From contig NZ_JBIUAG010000006.1 of assembly GCF_044547355.1 (NCBI RefSeq), forward strand, positions 62,001 through 126,000: 64,000 bases of DNA. The letters are read 5' to 3'. This stretch comes from Kutzneria sp044547355. GTDB taxonomy: Bacteria > Actinomycetota > Actinomycetes > Mycobacteriales > Pseudonocardiaceae. The position numbers were made by a program, and so were the translations under genes. Below the pieces are notes generated by a model. It saw only the letters and a list, made by a program, of their open reading frames with translations. It was not told where the DNA came from and made no database searches. Below are positions 24,305 to 33,976 of the stretch, piece by piece; within the stretch, counting starts at the first letter, position 1, and each line of letters starts with the position of its first letter.

Positions 24305-27238
24305 GTGATCGGGGGGACGATGCTGGAACAACGGGCGGCCGGGGGCCGGGCGACGAGGCCACTGGTCGGCCGGACCGCGGAACTGAGCCACATCCGCGAG
24401 TTCTTCGCGGACACCAGCCGAACCCACCGCGTCTTCGGGGACGCCCAGATGGCCACGGTCGACGCGGACGACAGCCGGACCCTGCGCGTCTTCGGGGACG
24501 CCAGGGCCGGCGAGTCGGCCGGGGCGGACAGTCGAGCCCTGCTCGTGTTCGGGGACGCCAGGGCCGGCGAGTCGGCCAGGGTAGGCAGTCGAGCCCTGCT
24601 CGTGTTCGGGGAGGCGGGGGTCGGCAAGTCGGCACTGTTGGACGCGGCTGCCGAGGAGGCGGCGGCGGGTGGGGCGAGGGTGTTGCGGGCGGCGGGGGCG
24701 GAGTTCGAGGCGGGGTTGGGGTTCGGGGCGCTGAACCAGGCCCTGGTGGGGGCGCTGGAGGGGGTCGACGGGCTCGGTGACGTGCACCGACGGGCGCTGG
24801 AGGTGGCTCTGGGCTGCCGGGCGGGGGCGACGCCGGCGCCGCTGGTGATCTCGACCGCTACCCTGGCGCTGCTGAGGCTTCTCTCGCAGCGGCAACGGGT
24901 TCTGCTCGTGGTGGACGACGTGCAGTGGATCGACCGGGCGAGTGCGACGGTCCTGGGCTTTGTCGCCCGGCGGATCCGGGGTAGCCGGATCGGCCTGCTC
25001 GCGGCGGCCAGGAGCGGGCACGACAGCGTGCTGAGGCGGTGTGGCCTGACCGAGTTCGAGCTGGAGCGGCTGGACGAGGACTCGGCCACTCTGTTGCTGG
25101 CGGGGCGGTTTCCACGGCTCGCGCCCCGGGTGAGGCGGCGTCTGCTGGCCGAGGCGCGGGGAAACCCGTTGGCACTGCTGGAATTGCCGACGGCGCTGAG
25201 CGCGCCACAGGCCGCGGCGCAGGAGGCGCTGCCGGCGTTGCTGCCGCTGAGCCGGCGGCTCCAGGCCCTGTTCGGCGCGCGGGTGGCCACTCTCTCGGCA
25301 GCCGGCCGGCAGGTGTTGCTAACGGCCGCGCTCGACACCACCGGACGTCTCGGCGTGGTGGAGTCGGCCGCCGTTGGGAACCTGGCGGAAGCCGAGGCCG
25401 AAGGACTGGTGCGCGTCGAGGAATGCCGACGGCGCGTGGAGTTCCGGCATCCGCTGATCCGTGCGGCCGTGATCGACATGGCCACCGCCGCGGAGCGCCG
25501 CCGGGCCCACCGGGCGCTGGCCGACGCCCTGGACGCCGATCCGGAACGCCGGGCCTGGCACCTGGCCGAAGCCTCGGTACGGCTGGATGCGCAGGTGGCG
25601 GCGGCGTTGGAGCAGGCGGCCGGCCAGGCCCTGGTTCGCGGCGACGGCAACGGGGCGATCGCGTTGCTGACCCGGGCGGCCGAGCTGAGCCCGCTGGCGG
25701 TGGACAAGAGCCGGCGGCTGGCCGAGGCCGCGCACACCGGCGCGCAGGTGACCGGGGATCTGGCCACCGCGGCCAAGCTGCTGGCCGACGCGCGGCGGCT
25801 CGACCCCGATGGCCGGCAATCGCTGCGGGCGGCGGTGACAACCGTCTACCTGATGATCAACACCGACTGCACGATGGAGACCGCCTGCCGGCTGCTGCTG
25901 GACGCCATCGCCGACGGGACCCACGACTACGACGCCGAGGACCCGGCGCTGATCGCCGCCCTCGGCGCGTTGCAGGAATTCTGTTGGTACAGCGGGAAAC
26001 CGGAGCTGTGGGACGCCTATCTCACCGTGGCCGGCCGCGTTCGACCCGAGCTGCCCGGGGTGTTGGGCCTCACGCTCAAGACGTACCCCGACCCGGCCCG
26101 GACCGCCCACACCGCGCTGGGCGAGGCCGACTCCGTCGTCGAAGCCGCCCACCACGACGGCGACCTGTCCCGCGTCACCTCGATCGCCTACGCCGTGACG
26201 CCGCTGGACCGCGCCGGTGACCTGCGAGAACCGCTGTGGCGGGTGGTGCGGCAGAGCCGTGAGCACGGCCCGATCCGCCGCCACATCGGCGCGTTGTCCC
26301 ACCTGTGCCGGGAAAACGTCCTCACCGGCCGGTGGGACGAGGCCGCCCGGCTAGCCGACGAGGGCCTCGATGCCTGCGAGGTCGCCGGATTCCAGTTCTC
26401 CACCTGGCTTTTCCACCACATCCACATGCTGCTGGCCGGCGTTCGCGGCGACGTGGAGACGTCCAACGCGCTGTTCGACGACATCGTCGGCTGGGCCACG
26501 CCGCGCGGCGTCGGGCTCGCCGTCGCGTTCGCCCAGCACGCCAGGGCGATTTCCCTTCTGGGCAGTGGGGATTACGAAGGCGCCTATCGAGCTGCCACGG
26601 CCGTCACCCCGGCCGGGCAGCTCCCCCGGAACCAGCCGCTGGCCGTGCGCCATCCGCTCGACCTCGTCGAAGCCGCCGTCCGGTCCGGCCACCGGGCCGA
26701 GGCCTCCGCGCACGTCGCCGCCTTGCACCGCAACCACATCGCCCGTCTCTCCCCCCGGCTGGCCATGCTCGTCGGCGGCGCGTCGGCCATGTGCGCCGAA
26801 GACAACGAGCACGCGTTCTCCCTGTTCGACGCCGCCCTGGCGGTGCCCGGCGCCGGCCGCTGGCGTTTCGAGTTCGCCCGCGTTCAGCTCGCCTACGGGG
26901 AACGCCTCCGCCGGGCCAGGGCCGTTGTCGCGTCACGGGCCCCGCTCAGCGACGCCGAGGCCACCTTCGACCAGCTCGGGGCCAAGCCCTGGGCCTTGCG
27001 CGCCACCCAGGAACTCCGCGCCGCCGGCCAAGCCGTCGTCTCTCCCTCCAGCGCCCTGCTCACCGCGCAGGAGCTGGAGATCGCCCAGCTGGCCGCGTCG
27101 GGCCTGAGCAACAAGCAGATCGCCGAACGGGTTTTCGTCTCGCACCGGACCGTCGGGGCGCACCTGTACCGCATCTTCCCCAAGCTGGGAATCACCGCCC
27201 GGGCCGGCTTGCGGGACGCGTTGACCCGGGCCGGGTAG
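24305..27238 (+). CDS. LuxR-family LAL regulator with tandemly repeated P-loop segment
   Basis: A 977-residue LAL protein starting at GTG 24305 (GGGGAG 8 nt upstream). The ATPase module is normal except that the segment leading to Walker A is present four times as 19-residue units of the type SRALLVFGDARAGESA; only the last copy has a functional P-loop, GEAGVGKSALL (about 102-112). Walker B is LLVVDDVQWID. A helical TPR-like region follows and the C-terminal LuxR HTH reads LTAQELEIAQLAASGLSNKQ ... SHRTVGAHLYRIFPKL. Compared with its divergent paralogue the N-terminus is longer by these repeats. It ends 1 nt before the convergent PucR gene's stop. Function: probable transcriptional activator. 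Confidence 0.9.
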   Translation: MIGGTMLEQRAAGGRATRPLVGRTAELSHIREFFADTSRTHRVFGDAQMATVDADDSRTLRVFGDARAGESAGADSRALLVFGDARAGESARVGSRALLVFGEAGVGKSALLDAAAEEAAAGGARVLRAAGAEFEAGLGFGALNQALVGALEGVDGLGDVHRRALEVALGCRAGATPAPLVISTATLALLRLLSQRQRVLLVVDDVQWIDRASATVLGFVARRIRGSRIGLLAAARSGHDSVLRRCGLTEFELERLDEDSATLLLAGRFPRLAPRVRRRLLAEARGNPLALLELPTALSAPQAAAQEALPALLPLSRRLQALFGARVATLSAAGRQVLLTAALDTTGRLGVVESAAVGNLAEAEAEGLVRVEECRRRVEFRHPLIRAAVIDMATAAERRRAHRALADALDADPERRAWHLAEASVRLDAQVAAALEQAAGQALVRGDGNGAIALLTRAAELSPLAVDKSRRLAEAAHTGAQVTGDLATAAKLLADARRLDPDGRQSLRAAVTTVYLMINTDCTMETACRLLLDAIADGTHDYDAEDPALIAALGALQEFCWYSGKPELWDAYLTVAGRVRPELPGVLGLTLKTYPDPARTAHTALGEADSVVEAAHHDGDLSRVTSIAYAVTPLDRAGDLREPLWRVVRQSREHGPIRRHIGALSHLCRENVLTGRWDEAARLADEGLDACEVAGFQFSTWLFHHIHMLLAGVRGDVETSNALFDDIVGWATPRGVGLAVAFAQHARAISLLGSGDYEGAYRAATAVTPAGQLPRNQPLAVRHPLDLVEAAVRSGHRAEASAHVAALHRNHIARLSPRLAMLVGGASAMCAEDNEHAFSLFDAALAVPGAGRWRFEFARVQLAYGERLRRARAVVASRAPLSDAEATFDQLGAKPWALRATQELRAAGQAVVSPSSALLTAQELEIAQLAASGLSNKQIAERVFVSHRTVGAHLYRIFPKLGITARAGLRDALTRAG
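24431..24658. repeat. 57-bp tandem repeat, four units, across the P-loop of an LAL gene
   Basis: Units begin at 24431, 24488, 24545 and 24602, each with G(T/C)NTTCGGGGA(C/G)GC near the start and exactly 57 bp apart. Units two and three are nearly identical, unit one is degenerate, unit four contains the working Walker A. The period is 19 codons, so the reading frame is kept. Confidence 0.9.
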
Positions 27239-27239
27239 C

Positions 27240-28796
27240 TCACTCCGGACGGGGTTCGCGGACCTTGGGCCGCAGCGTCCGGCAGGCGAGTTCGACAGCC
27301 AACCGGTCGTCGGGGTCGCGGAGGTTGACGCCGAGCAGGCGCTGGGTGCGGGTGATGCGGTCGGAGACGGTGTTGCGGTGCAGGCCGAGGGCGGCGGCGG
27401 TGGCGACGACCGAGGACTCGTGTTCGAGGTAGACGTCGAGGGTGTTGAGCAGCAGGTCCTGGTCGGCCAGGGGCGCGAGCAGGGTGCTGGCCAGGGCCCG
27501 GGCCGACCGGGACCGGGTCCAGGCCCGGACCAGGCGGCCGACGCCGAGGGCGTCGATGTGGGCGACGAGGGCGTCGTGGCCGGGGTCGGAGACGGTGGGA
27601 TCGACCGACAGGGCGGCCTCGCGGGCCTCTTCGACGGTGCGGCCGAGACCACCGGTACCGGCGGCGGCCCGGCCGACACCGGCGGCGATCTCGATGCGGG
27701 AACCCAAGTGCCCCAAGGCATCCCGGACGGATCCGAGCAGCAGGTTGACGTCGGCCGGGGACGGCTCGGACTTGCCGGTGTGCCAGGCGACCCAGCCGTC
27801 GGACTGCTCGACGAGCGGACCGCCGATGCCGCTGTCCTCCAGGGCCCGCAGCACCTCGTCGCGGTCGGCGAGGTTGTCGGCCGGGGATTCGTTGAGGCGC
27901 CGCAGATAGATGCCGATGTGCCAGCCGTCGAGCCGCCAGCCGAGGATGGCGGCCCGGTGCCGCACGACGGCGCCGGCATCCTCCCGCAGGCGCAGGAGAT
28001 CGGCCAGCAGGGTGGTGCGGGCGCGGGCGTCGCGTTCGGCGTCGAGCCGCTGGGTGGCCAGCCAGGCCAGCACCCACGGCTCGGCGGCGGACAGCACGGC
28101 CTGGGCGATCTCGATCATCGTCACGGCCGGCTGCCGCAGCGCGGCGACTATCCACAGTGGAGCGGAGCCGGCGATCACCGGGTGGATGACGTAGGTGGTC
28201 TCGTCCTCGGTGACGACCTGGGGCAGCGTGAGATCACGCCGGAAGGCCGACGGCGAGTGGCCGCCGGTGACGAGCTCACCGTCGGCGCTCAACGCCGACA
28301 CCGGCGCGGACAGCACCTCGGACGCGGTCTTGGTGACGGAGCTGAGGCTGTCGACCTGCCCCCGAATCCGCCGCACGAACCGGAGAACGTGTTCGGAGCG
28401 CACGACTTCCGGGGTGCTGACCAGCTGGGCCAGGCGCAGCGCGACGTCGTGCGGGCTGGCCGCCTCGGCCAGCAGCACCAGCGGCAGGCCGAGGCGTTCG
28501 GCCAGCAAGATGCTGGTGGCCAAGGGATCCCGCCGCCCGGCCGGCAGCACGAGGCCGGCGACCTCGGCCAGGGCGCAGCGCCGGATGCCGGCCTCCACCT
28601 GCCAGCCGGTGGCGTCCTCCAGCCCGGCCACGACGATCAGGTCCCCGCCGCCGAGCCCGGCGGCGTCGACGCTGGGCCGCACGGTCACCCTGCGCACCAC
28701 ACCGTCCAGGGCCGCGCCCCCGACGACTCGCGCGCCGTCCAGTGCCGGATGCGCCACCAGTTGGCGCAGCGACACCGGTTCGTGACTGCCCTTCAC
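27240..28796 (-). CDS. PucR-family transcriptional regulator
   Basis: A 518-residue regulator from GTG 28796, preceded by AGGAGG about 8 nt upstream and overlapping the DUF917 stop by 4 nt. The N-terminal PucR domain (LRQLVAHPALDGARVVGG, about 9-26) is followed by a GGDEF-like middle region without catalytic residues and the C-terminal PucR HTH (ALGLHRNTVSDRITRTQRLL). PucR-type proteins control purine and related nitrogen catabolism. It is the last gene of the NCS1 permease-HyuA-DUF917-DUF917 operon and most likely regulates it. Confidence 0.87.
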   Translation of the reverse strand: MKGSHEPVSLRQLVAHPALDGARVVGGAALDGVVRRVTVRPSVDAAGLGGGDLIVVAGLEDATGWQVEAGIRRCALAEVAGLVLPAGRRDPLATSILLAERLGLPLVLLAEAASPHDVALRLAQLVSTPEVVRSEHVLRFVRRIRGQVDSLSSVTKTASEVLSAPVSALSADGELVTGGHSPSAFRRDLTLPQVVTEDETTYVIHPVIAGSAPLWIVAALRQPAVTMIEIAQAVLSAAEPWVLAWLATQRLDAERDARARTTLLADLLRLREDAGAVVRHRAAILGWRLDGWHIGIYLRRLNESPADNLADRDEVLRALEDSGIGGPLVEQSDGWVAWHTGKSEPSPADVNLLLGSVRDALGHLGSRIEIAAGVGRAAAGTGGLGRTVEEAREAALSVDPTVSDPGHDALVAHIDALGVGRLVRAWTRSRSARALASTLLAPLADQDLLLNTLDVYLEHESSVVATAAALGLHRNTVSDRITRTQRLLGVNLRDPDDRLAVELACRTLRPKVREPRPE

Positions 28797-29857
28797 CAGC
28801 TCGCCCTCCTGGGATCGGCGTCCAGGCCGTAGGCCCGAGGCCCGAATCGCTGCACGATGTCCTTCTGCCACAACCGGTCCGGCACCGGCAGGGCCAGCGC
28901 GACCACCTCGTGCCCGCGCCGCACCTGGCTGGTCTGGATGGGCTGCAACGTGTGCGCGTCCAGCAGGCACACCACGTCCGGCGTGGTGACCACCACCTCG
29001 CCGTCGTGCAGCACCATCGTGTACTCGTTCTGCATCTCGACCCGCAGCACGTGCTGGCCGTCGGCGATGCGCACCGCGACGCTGCCGCTGGCGAAAGCCC
29101 GGCCGGTGTAGCGGTAGACCTCGAGAACCGTGCCCTGGCCGAGGAAAACGCCGCCGAGCCGGTCGGCCAGCGCCGCGCCGTCGTCGCCGCCCTCGGAGCC
29201 GATCCGGTGCTGGCGGCCGAGCTCCAGCGCCGCGGTCACGGTGCCGGGCAACATGATCTCCCGGAACCGGGGGGCGCGGATGGCCGGATAGGCCAGCGCG
29301 GCCCAGCCGCCGAGGCCAGTGAGCGCGCCGCGCAGCACCCGCTCGGCGGTGTGGGCGTCGACGCCGTCGACCACCATCGCCGCGCCATGGGCCTCTGCGC
29401 ACACCCACGCGCCGAGCAGATCCTCACGCGCGGCAACGGTCTGGTCCAGACGGGAGAAGGCCCGGCCCATCAGGTCCCCGTCCACCACGGGCTTTCCGGT
29501 CTGGGCGGCGGCGATGAACGGGAACAACGCGTTGCTGCCGCCGATCTCCAGCAGCGCGATCGCGTCCATGGTGACGCCGAGGTACTTCTCGGCCATGGCC
29601 ACGCAGCGGCTCAGCTCGTCGCCGGCCGGCAGCTTCTCCACGGCCACCGAGGCGGTCGAGCCGGCGGCGCACAGGGTCAGCACCCAGCCGTCGGCCAGCT
29701 CGTCGGCGTCGATCATGCTCAGCCGCCGGCCGTCGGTGAGTTCCTTGGCCAGCCACAATCCGCTGAGCTGGGCGTCGCCACCGCCACCGGAGCCGAGCAG
29801 GGCCGCGCCACGGCGCAGCGCGTCCACGTCGTCCAGCCCCAGGGAGGTTGTCGTCAC
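28793..29857 (-). CDS. DUF917-family protein (first paralogue)
   Basis: A 354-residue DUF917 protein from GTG 29857, overlapping its upstream neighbour by GTGA. The Gly-rich start RRGAALLGSGGGGDAQLS and the central IGGSNALFPF are family hallmarks. DUF917 genes regularly sit beside hydantoinase/oxoprolinase genes and are thought to act as partner subunits or related hydrolases; the biochemical role is not established. Its twin immediately upstream suggests a heteromeric complex with HyuA. Confidence 0.85.
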   Translation of the reverse strand: MTTTSLGLDDVDALRRGAALLGSGGGGDAQLSGLWLAKELTDGRRLSMIDADELADGWVLTLCAAGSTASVAVEKLPAGDELSRCVAMAEKYLGVTMDAIALLEIGGSNALFPFIAAAQTGKPVVDGDLMGRAFSRLDQTVAAREDLLGAWVCAEAHGAAMVVDGVDAHTAERVLRGALTGLGGWAALAYPAIRAPRFREIMLPGTVTAALELGRQHRIGSEGGDDGAALADRLGGVFLGQGTVLEVYRYTGRAFASGSVAVRIADGQHVLRVEMQNEYTMVLHDGEVVVTTPDVVCLLDAHTLQPIQTSQVRRGHEVVALALPVPDRLWQKDIVQRFGPRAYGLDADPRRASW

Positions 29858-30948
29858 TCGAGTTCCTCGACCGGCGTGAAGTCGAGATCCAGCCCGAACT
29901 GCCGCGGCCCGAACACGGCCAGCGCCTCGGGGGTGCGCATGATCGGCGGCGCGGAGACGGCGAACACGGTGACCCGCTGGCCGTAGCGCAGCGCCTCGGT
30001 GGTGATCGGCTCGGCGGTCTCGGTGTCCAGCACGGTGATCAGGTCGGGCACCACCACCCGCACCCGTCCGTCCACAGTGGCCACCAGGTGCTCGTTCTGG
30101 AAGGCAAGCGACAGCACGGAATCCCCGCCGAAGGCCTGGATCAGCGCCTTGCCCCGGGCGAAGCCGCCGGTGGTCCGCCGCTCGACGTCGACGATCCGGC
30201 CGCGGAACACCGGCCGGGCGTGCTCGTACATGGTGTCCTTGAACAGCGCCACCAGCGCCTCGAACGGATCGACGTGCCGGTCGCGCGACTCCCGCAGGCA
30301 GCGGCCGATGCGCAGGGCCAGGGTGATCGTGCCGGGCACGGCCGTGCGTCGGACATCCTTGCCGGACATGGGAAACAGCGCGATGCTGGCGGTGCCGCCC
30401 ATCTGCACGGTCACGCCGCGGGCCAGCCGTTCCAGCCGCTTGTTGTCGGCCCCGGTGTCGATCACGCCGCGTTCGTCGTGCGCGCCGCTGAAGGCCAGCG
30501 GCGAGCCGGAAACCCCGTACACGCCGAAGGTCTGCATCTGCAGCTCCGGGAACGCCCGCCCCATGCCGTCGGCGTCGATCACCGGCAGCCCGAGCTGGGC
30601 CCCGACCAGCAGCGGCACCATCGAGTTGGAGCCGCCGCACTCGATCGGCATGGTCGCGTCGGCCGAACGCCCGAGGTGCTCCTCCAGGGTGCGCAGCGCG
30701 AGGCTGGGTTCGTTGCCCCGCGGGAGTTTCTCCACCCGCACGGTCGGCGCGCCCATGCCGGCGCTGGGAATCACCAGGGCGTCGTCGGCGATCTCGCTCG
30801 GGTCGAGCAGCTGGACCCGGCGGCCCTGCCGGTACTCCTGCTCCACCAACAGCCGGCCCAGGTACGGGTCGCCGCCACCGCCGGTGCCCAGCAGGGCCGC
30901 GCCGCGCGCGATGTCGGGGAGGTCCTCGGCGGTCAGCTCGCGGCTCAC
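29854..30948 (-). CDS. DUF917-family protein (second paralogue)
   Basis: A 364-residue DUF917 protein from GTG 30948, overlapping HyuA's stop by 4 nt. It carries the same motifs as its neighbour: ARGAALLGTGGGGDPYL near the start and ECGGSNSMVPLLV in the middle. The C-terminal half (FRGRIVDVERRTTGGFARG) differs from the paralogue. Strict translational coupling with HyuA and the twin DUF917 gene points to a single complex acting on a cyclic amide or imide. The substrate is not shown by sequence. Confidence 0.85.
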   Translation of the reverse strand: MSRELTAEDLPDIARGAALLGTGGGGDPYLGRLLVEQEYRQGRRVQLLDPSEIADDALVIPSAGMGAPTVRVEKLPRGNEPSLALRTLEEHLGRSADATMPIECGGSNSMVPLLVGAQLGLPVIDADGMGRAFPELQMQTFGVYGVSGSPLAFSGAHDERGVIDTGADNKRLERLARGVTVQMGGTASIALFPMSGKDVRRTAVPGTITLALRIGRCLRESRDRHVDPFEALVALFKDTMYEHARPVFRGRIVDVERRTTGGFARGKALIQAFGGDSVLSLAFQNEHLVATVDGRVRVVVPDLITVLDTETAEPITTEALRYGQRVTVFAVSAPPIMRTPEALAVFGPRQFGLDLDFTPVEELE

Positions 30949-32483
30949 ACCGGCCCCGCCATCATCAGGTCGCCGACGGCCTTGACCCGGATCCGGGTGG
31001 CGTTGCCGGGCAGGTAGGCGATCGGCACCTCGTCCACGTCGACGATCTCCACCCGGTTCGGGTCGGCGCCGCCGGCGACCGCGCGGTCCACCGCCTCCTG
31101 CTTGGCCTCGTCCAGCACGGCGTCCCGACGCCCGGGCTGCAACGGGTAGATGCGGTCGACCTCGCCGCCGACCTGCGCGATGGCCGCCCCGATGGCGTTG
31201 GCCACCGCGAAGTGCTCCGTGCGGTGCACGGCCCCGACGCCGGCCAGGTCGTCGGGCACCAGGAAACCGCCGCCGCCGACCACGACGATGGGCGGCAGCT
31301 CGTGCGAGGTGCGCATCCGGTCGATCACCTCGCTGATCTTGGCCTCGATGGCGGCCAGCGCGTCCCGCACGAAGTCGGCGGTCAGGTGCCGCACGCGTTC
31401 GGCGTCCCCGATGTCCAGCGCGCCGGCGGCGACGCCGATGTCGGTGGCGGTCAGCACGTCGCCGCCGAACACCAGCGCCTTCTGGGTGAGCCGGTAGCCG
31501 ACGCTGTCCGGGCCGACCTGGTCCCCGCGAACCAGAGACCCGCCGCCGAGCCCGATCGACACCACGTCGGGCATCCGGAAGTTGGTGCGCACGCCGGCCA
31601 CGATCACCTCGGTGGCCGCCTCCCGGGGGAATCCCCGTTGCAGCACACCGACATCGGTGGTGGTGCCGCCGACGTCGACCACCACGCAGTCGGACAGACC
31701 GGACAGGAAGGCCGCGCCCCGCATGGAGTTGGTCGGCCCGGAGGCGAAGGTGGCGACCGGGTAGCGCCGGGCGTACTCGATCTCCATCAGCGTGCCGTCG
31801 TTCTGGCTCAGATAGAGCGGGGCCTGGATGCCGGCCCCGCGCACGGCGGCGGCCAGGCCGTCGACGATCTGCACGGCCATCTCGCCCAGGGCGGCGTTGA
31901 TGATGGTGGCGTTCTCCCGTTGCAGCATGCCGAGCCGGCCGATCTCGTGCGACAGGCTGACCACCAGCTCCGGCGCCTCGGCGGCGATGATCTCCGCCGC
32001 GCGCAGCTCGTGGTCGGCGCTGACCGGCGAGAACACCGAGGAGACGGCGACGCCGCGCACGCCGTGCTCGCGCATGTCGGCGACGGCGGCCCGGATCTCG
32101 GCCTCGTCGAGGTCGGAGATGGTCTGCCCGTCGTACTCGAAACCGCCGTGGCACAGGTAGGAACGCCCGCGCACGGCCTTCACCAGCGACTCCGGCCAGT
32201 CCACCATCGGCGGCAGCGCGGCGGTGGCCGGCAGCCCGAAGCGCAGCGCGGCGGTGGGGGCCAGCCGGTTGGCCTCGACGAGGGCGTTGATGAAATGGGT
32301 GGTGCCGATCATCACCGCGCGCACGTCGGCCAGCCGGGCGTGGGTCTCGAGCTCTCTCAGCGCGGCCACGATGCCGGAGGTGACGTCCTCCGTGGTCAGG
32401 GTCTTGACCGCCGCGATGACCTTGGTCCCGTCCATCAGGACGGCGTCGGTGTTGGTGCCCCCGACGTCGATGCCGACACGCAT
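30945..32483 (-). CDS. Hydantoinase/oxoprolinase family protein (HyuA-like)
   Basis: A 512-residue HyuA-type protein. The N-terminal ASKHA-fold ATP site is seen in GIDVGGTNTDAVLMDG (about 4-19), with a second phosphate motif VVVDVGGTTTDVGVL and IGLGGGSLVRG. It is shorter than the ~690-residue typical HyuA/oxoprolinase A subunit, matching the compact group that travels with DUF917. The expected reaction is ATP-dependent opening of a hydantoin, oxoproline or similar ring, in the cytoplasm. Permease upstream and PucR downstream support a nitrogen-scavenging operon. Confidence 0.87.
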   Translation of the reverse strand: MRVGIDVGGTNTDAVLMDGTKVIAAVKTLTTEDVTSGIVAALRELETHARLADVRAVMIGTTHFINALVEANRLAPTAALRFGLPATAALPPMVDWPESLVKAVRGRSYLCHGGFEYDGQTISDLDEAEIRAAVADMREHGVRGVAVSSVFSPVSADHELRAAEIIAAEAPELVVSLSHEIGRLGMLQRENATIINAALGEMAVQIVDGLAAAVRGAGIQAPLYLSQNDGTLMEIEYARRYPVATFASGPTNSMRGAAFLSGLSDCVVVDVGGTTTDVGVLQRGFPREAATEVIVAGVRTNFRMPDVVSIGLGGGSLVRGDQVGPDSVGYRLTQKALVFGGDVLTATDIGVAAGALDIGDAERVRHLTADFVRDALAAIEAKISEVIDRMRTSHELPPIVVVGGGGFLVPDDLAGVGAVHRTEHFAVANAIGAAIAQVGGEVDRIYPLQPGRRDAVLDEAKQEAVDRAVAGGADPNRVEIVDVDEVPIAYLPGNATRIRVKAVGDLMMAGPV

Positions 32484-32492
32484 CCGGCCAGC

Positions 32493-33800
32493 CTACTGAA
32501 CCACACTTTGTTGTGCTGGCAACGGTTCCGTGAGATGCGTGCCGTAGCCGCGCAACAGGCCCAGCCGGCCGGCCAGCACGTACAGCAGGAAGCCCGCGAT
32601 CAGCGCGTTGACGCTGGGCAGGCCGATCGTGACGAACCGGCCGGCCAGCGAGGCCACCAGCCAGATGACCAGCGTGGCCGGCACCCAGGTCGGCGAGGTC
32701 GCCGGCAGCGCGCCGGCGGCCAGCTGCCCGCGCCATCGTTTGACCACGAAGTACTCGGCCACCATGATCGCCGGGATCGGCGGGAAGGCCACCGCCAGCA
32801 GGGACAGGAACCCGGTGTAGCCGGACAGGATGCCGACCGCGCCGAGCACGCTGCCCAGCACGCCCAGCACCACCGACAGCCGGGCCCGGTGGACGGTGCG
32901 CCCGAACACCGTGGACAGGAAGTTGGCCAGTCCCAACGAGGACACGTACAGGTTCCAGTCGTTGACCTTGAGCGCGGCCGCCACGATCACGATCATGCCG
33001 ATCAGGCCGGTGGACGAGGTGACGATGGCCGACACGTCGCTGCTGCGCACGGCGTGGGCCAGCAGCACGCCCACCGAGCCGATCACCCACTCCCCCAGCG
33101 TGATGCCCAGGACGGTCTGCTTGACCACGTCGGCGGCCGAGCGGTTGAAGCGGGTCATGTCCGGGGTGATCACCGCGCCGACCATGAACTGGCCGGCCAC
33201 CAGCGTGACCGCCTGCACCAGCGTCAGCTGCGGGCCCGGCGGCGCGTCGGTCAGCAGCGTGCCCAGGTCGTGCCGGCCGAGCTCGGTGATCACGGAGACG
33301 CCGGCCAGGATCAGGAACGCCGGCACGGTCAGGTAGGCGGTCCAGGCCATCCAGCGGAAGCCGTAGCTGACGATCAGCGTGACCAGCAGGCCGAACAGCA
33401 GCGACCAGGCCCAGACCGGGAGCAGGCCCAGCAGCCGGGCCAGGCTGCTGCCGGCCAGCTGCGACTGCACGCCGAACCAGCCGGTGGCCGACAGGCCGAT
33501 GACCAGGCCGACCACCGCCGCGCCGCCGCGGCCGAAGCCGGTCCAGCGGGCCAGCACCGAGGTCGACAGACCCTCACGTTGGCCGATGACGCCGACCGCG
33601 ATGGCCACCAGCTCCAGCAGCACCGCGCCGAGCGTGAAGGCCAGGAAGGCCTGCCAGAACGGCAGCCCGAAGCCCAGGGTGGCGCCGAGCAGGAACTGGC
33701 TGAGGCCGGAGATCTGGCCGAAGCGCTGGGTGGCCACCGACAGCCAGGGGTATCGCGCCGACGCCGGCACACGCGAGAGGGCGAAATCGTCGGAAACCAT
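32493..33800 (-). CDS. NCS1-family nucleobase/hydantoin permease
   Basis: About 435 residues from ATG 33800, with GGAAGG 8 nt upstream. Twelve hydrophobic segments are visible, beginning with ISGLSQFLLGATLGFGLPFW. The NCS1 hallmark region GQFMVGAVITPDMTRFNRSA lies mid-protein, as in cytosine permease CodB. It is first in the HyuA/DUF917/PucR operon, so it likely imports the operon's ring substrate by proton or sodium symport. Confidence 0.87.
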   Translation of the reverse strand: MVSDDFALSRVPASARYPWLSVATQRFGQISGLSQFLLGATLGFGLPFWQAFLAFTLGAVLLELVAIAVGVIGQREGLSTSVLARWTGFGRGGAAVVGLVIGLSATGWFGVQSQLAGSSLARLLGLLPVWAWSLLFGLLVTLIVSYGFRWMAWTAYLTVPAFLILAGVSVITELGRHDLGTLLTDAPPGPQLTLVQAVTLVAGQFMVGAVITPDMTRFNRSAADVVKQTVLGITLGEWVIGSVGVLLAHAVRSSDVSAIVTSSTGLIGMIVIVAAALKVNDWNLYVSSLGLANFLSTVFGRTVHRARLSVVLGVLGSVLGAVGILSGYTGFLSLLAVAFPPIPAIMVAEYFVVKRWRGQLAAGALPATSPTWVPATLVIWLVASLAGRFVTIGLPSVNALIAGFLLYVLAGRLGLLRGYGTHLTEPLPAQQSVVQ

Positions 33801-33976
33801 CTCCGGTCCTTCCACAGGGGAGGTCGGATGCTACTCAGCGTGGCGGGCCCGGCCCATGTGCGCTTGGCCTGATCGGGCCGGCCCGGGTGTGCAATCCGCA
33901 CGTGGACTGCTCCACGCTCGGCTGGCTACCGTCTGTCAGCAAGCCCGTACACCTCGTCGCTGGGAAGTGAAGGACC

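Noticed and set aside
24431..24658. CRISPR array
   Set aside because: The 57-bp units are contiguous, in frame and without spacers; they are a coding tandem repeat.
28797..29408. N-terminal extension of the PucR gene
   Set aside because: It overlaps the DUF917 coding sequence in another frame and is Arg/Gly/Pro-rich; GTG 28796 has a good ribosome site.
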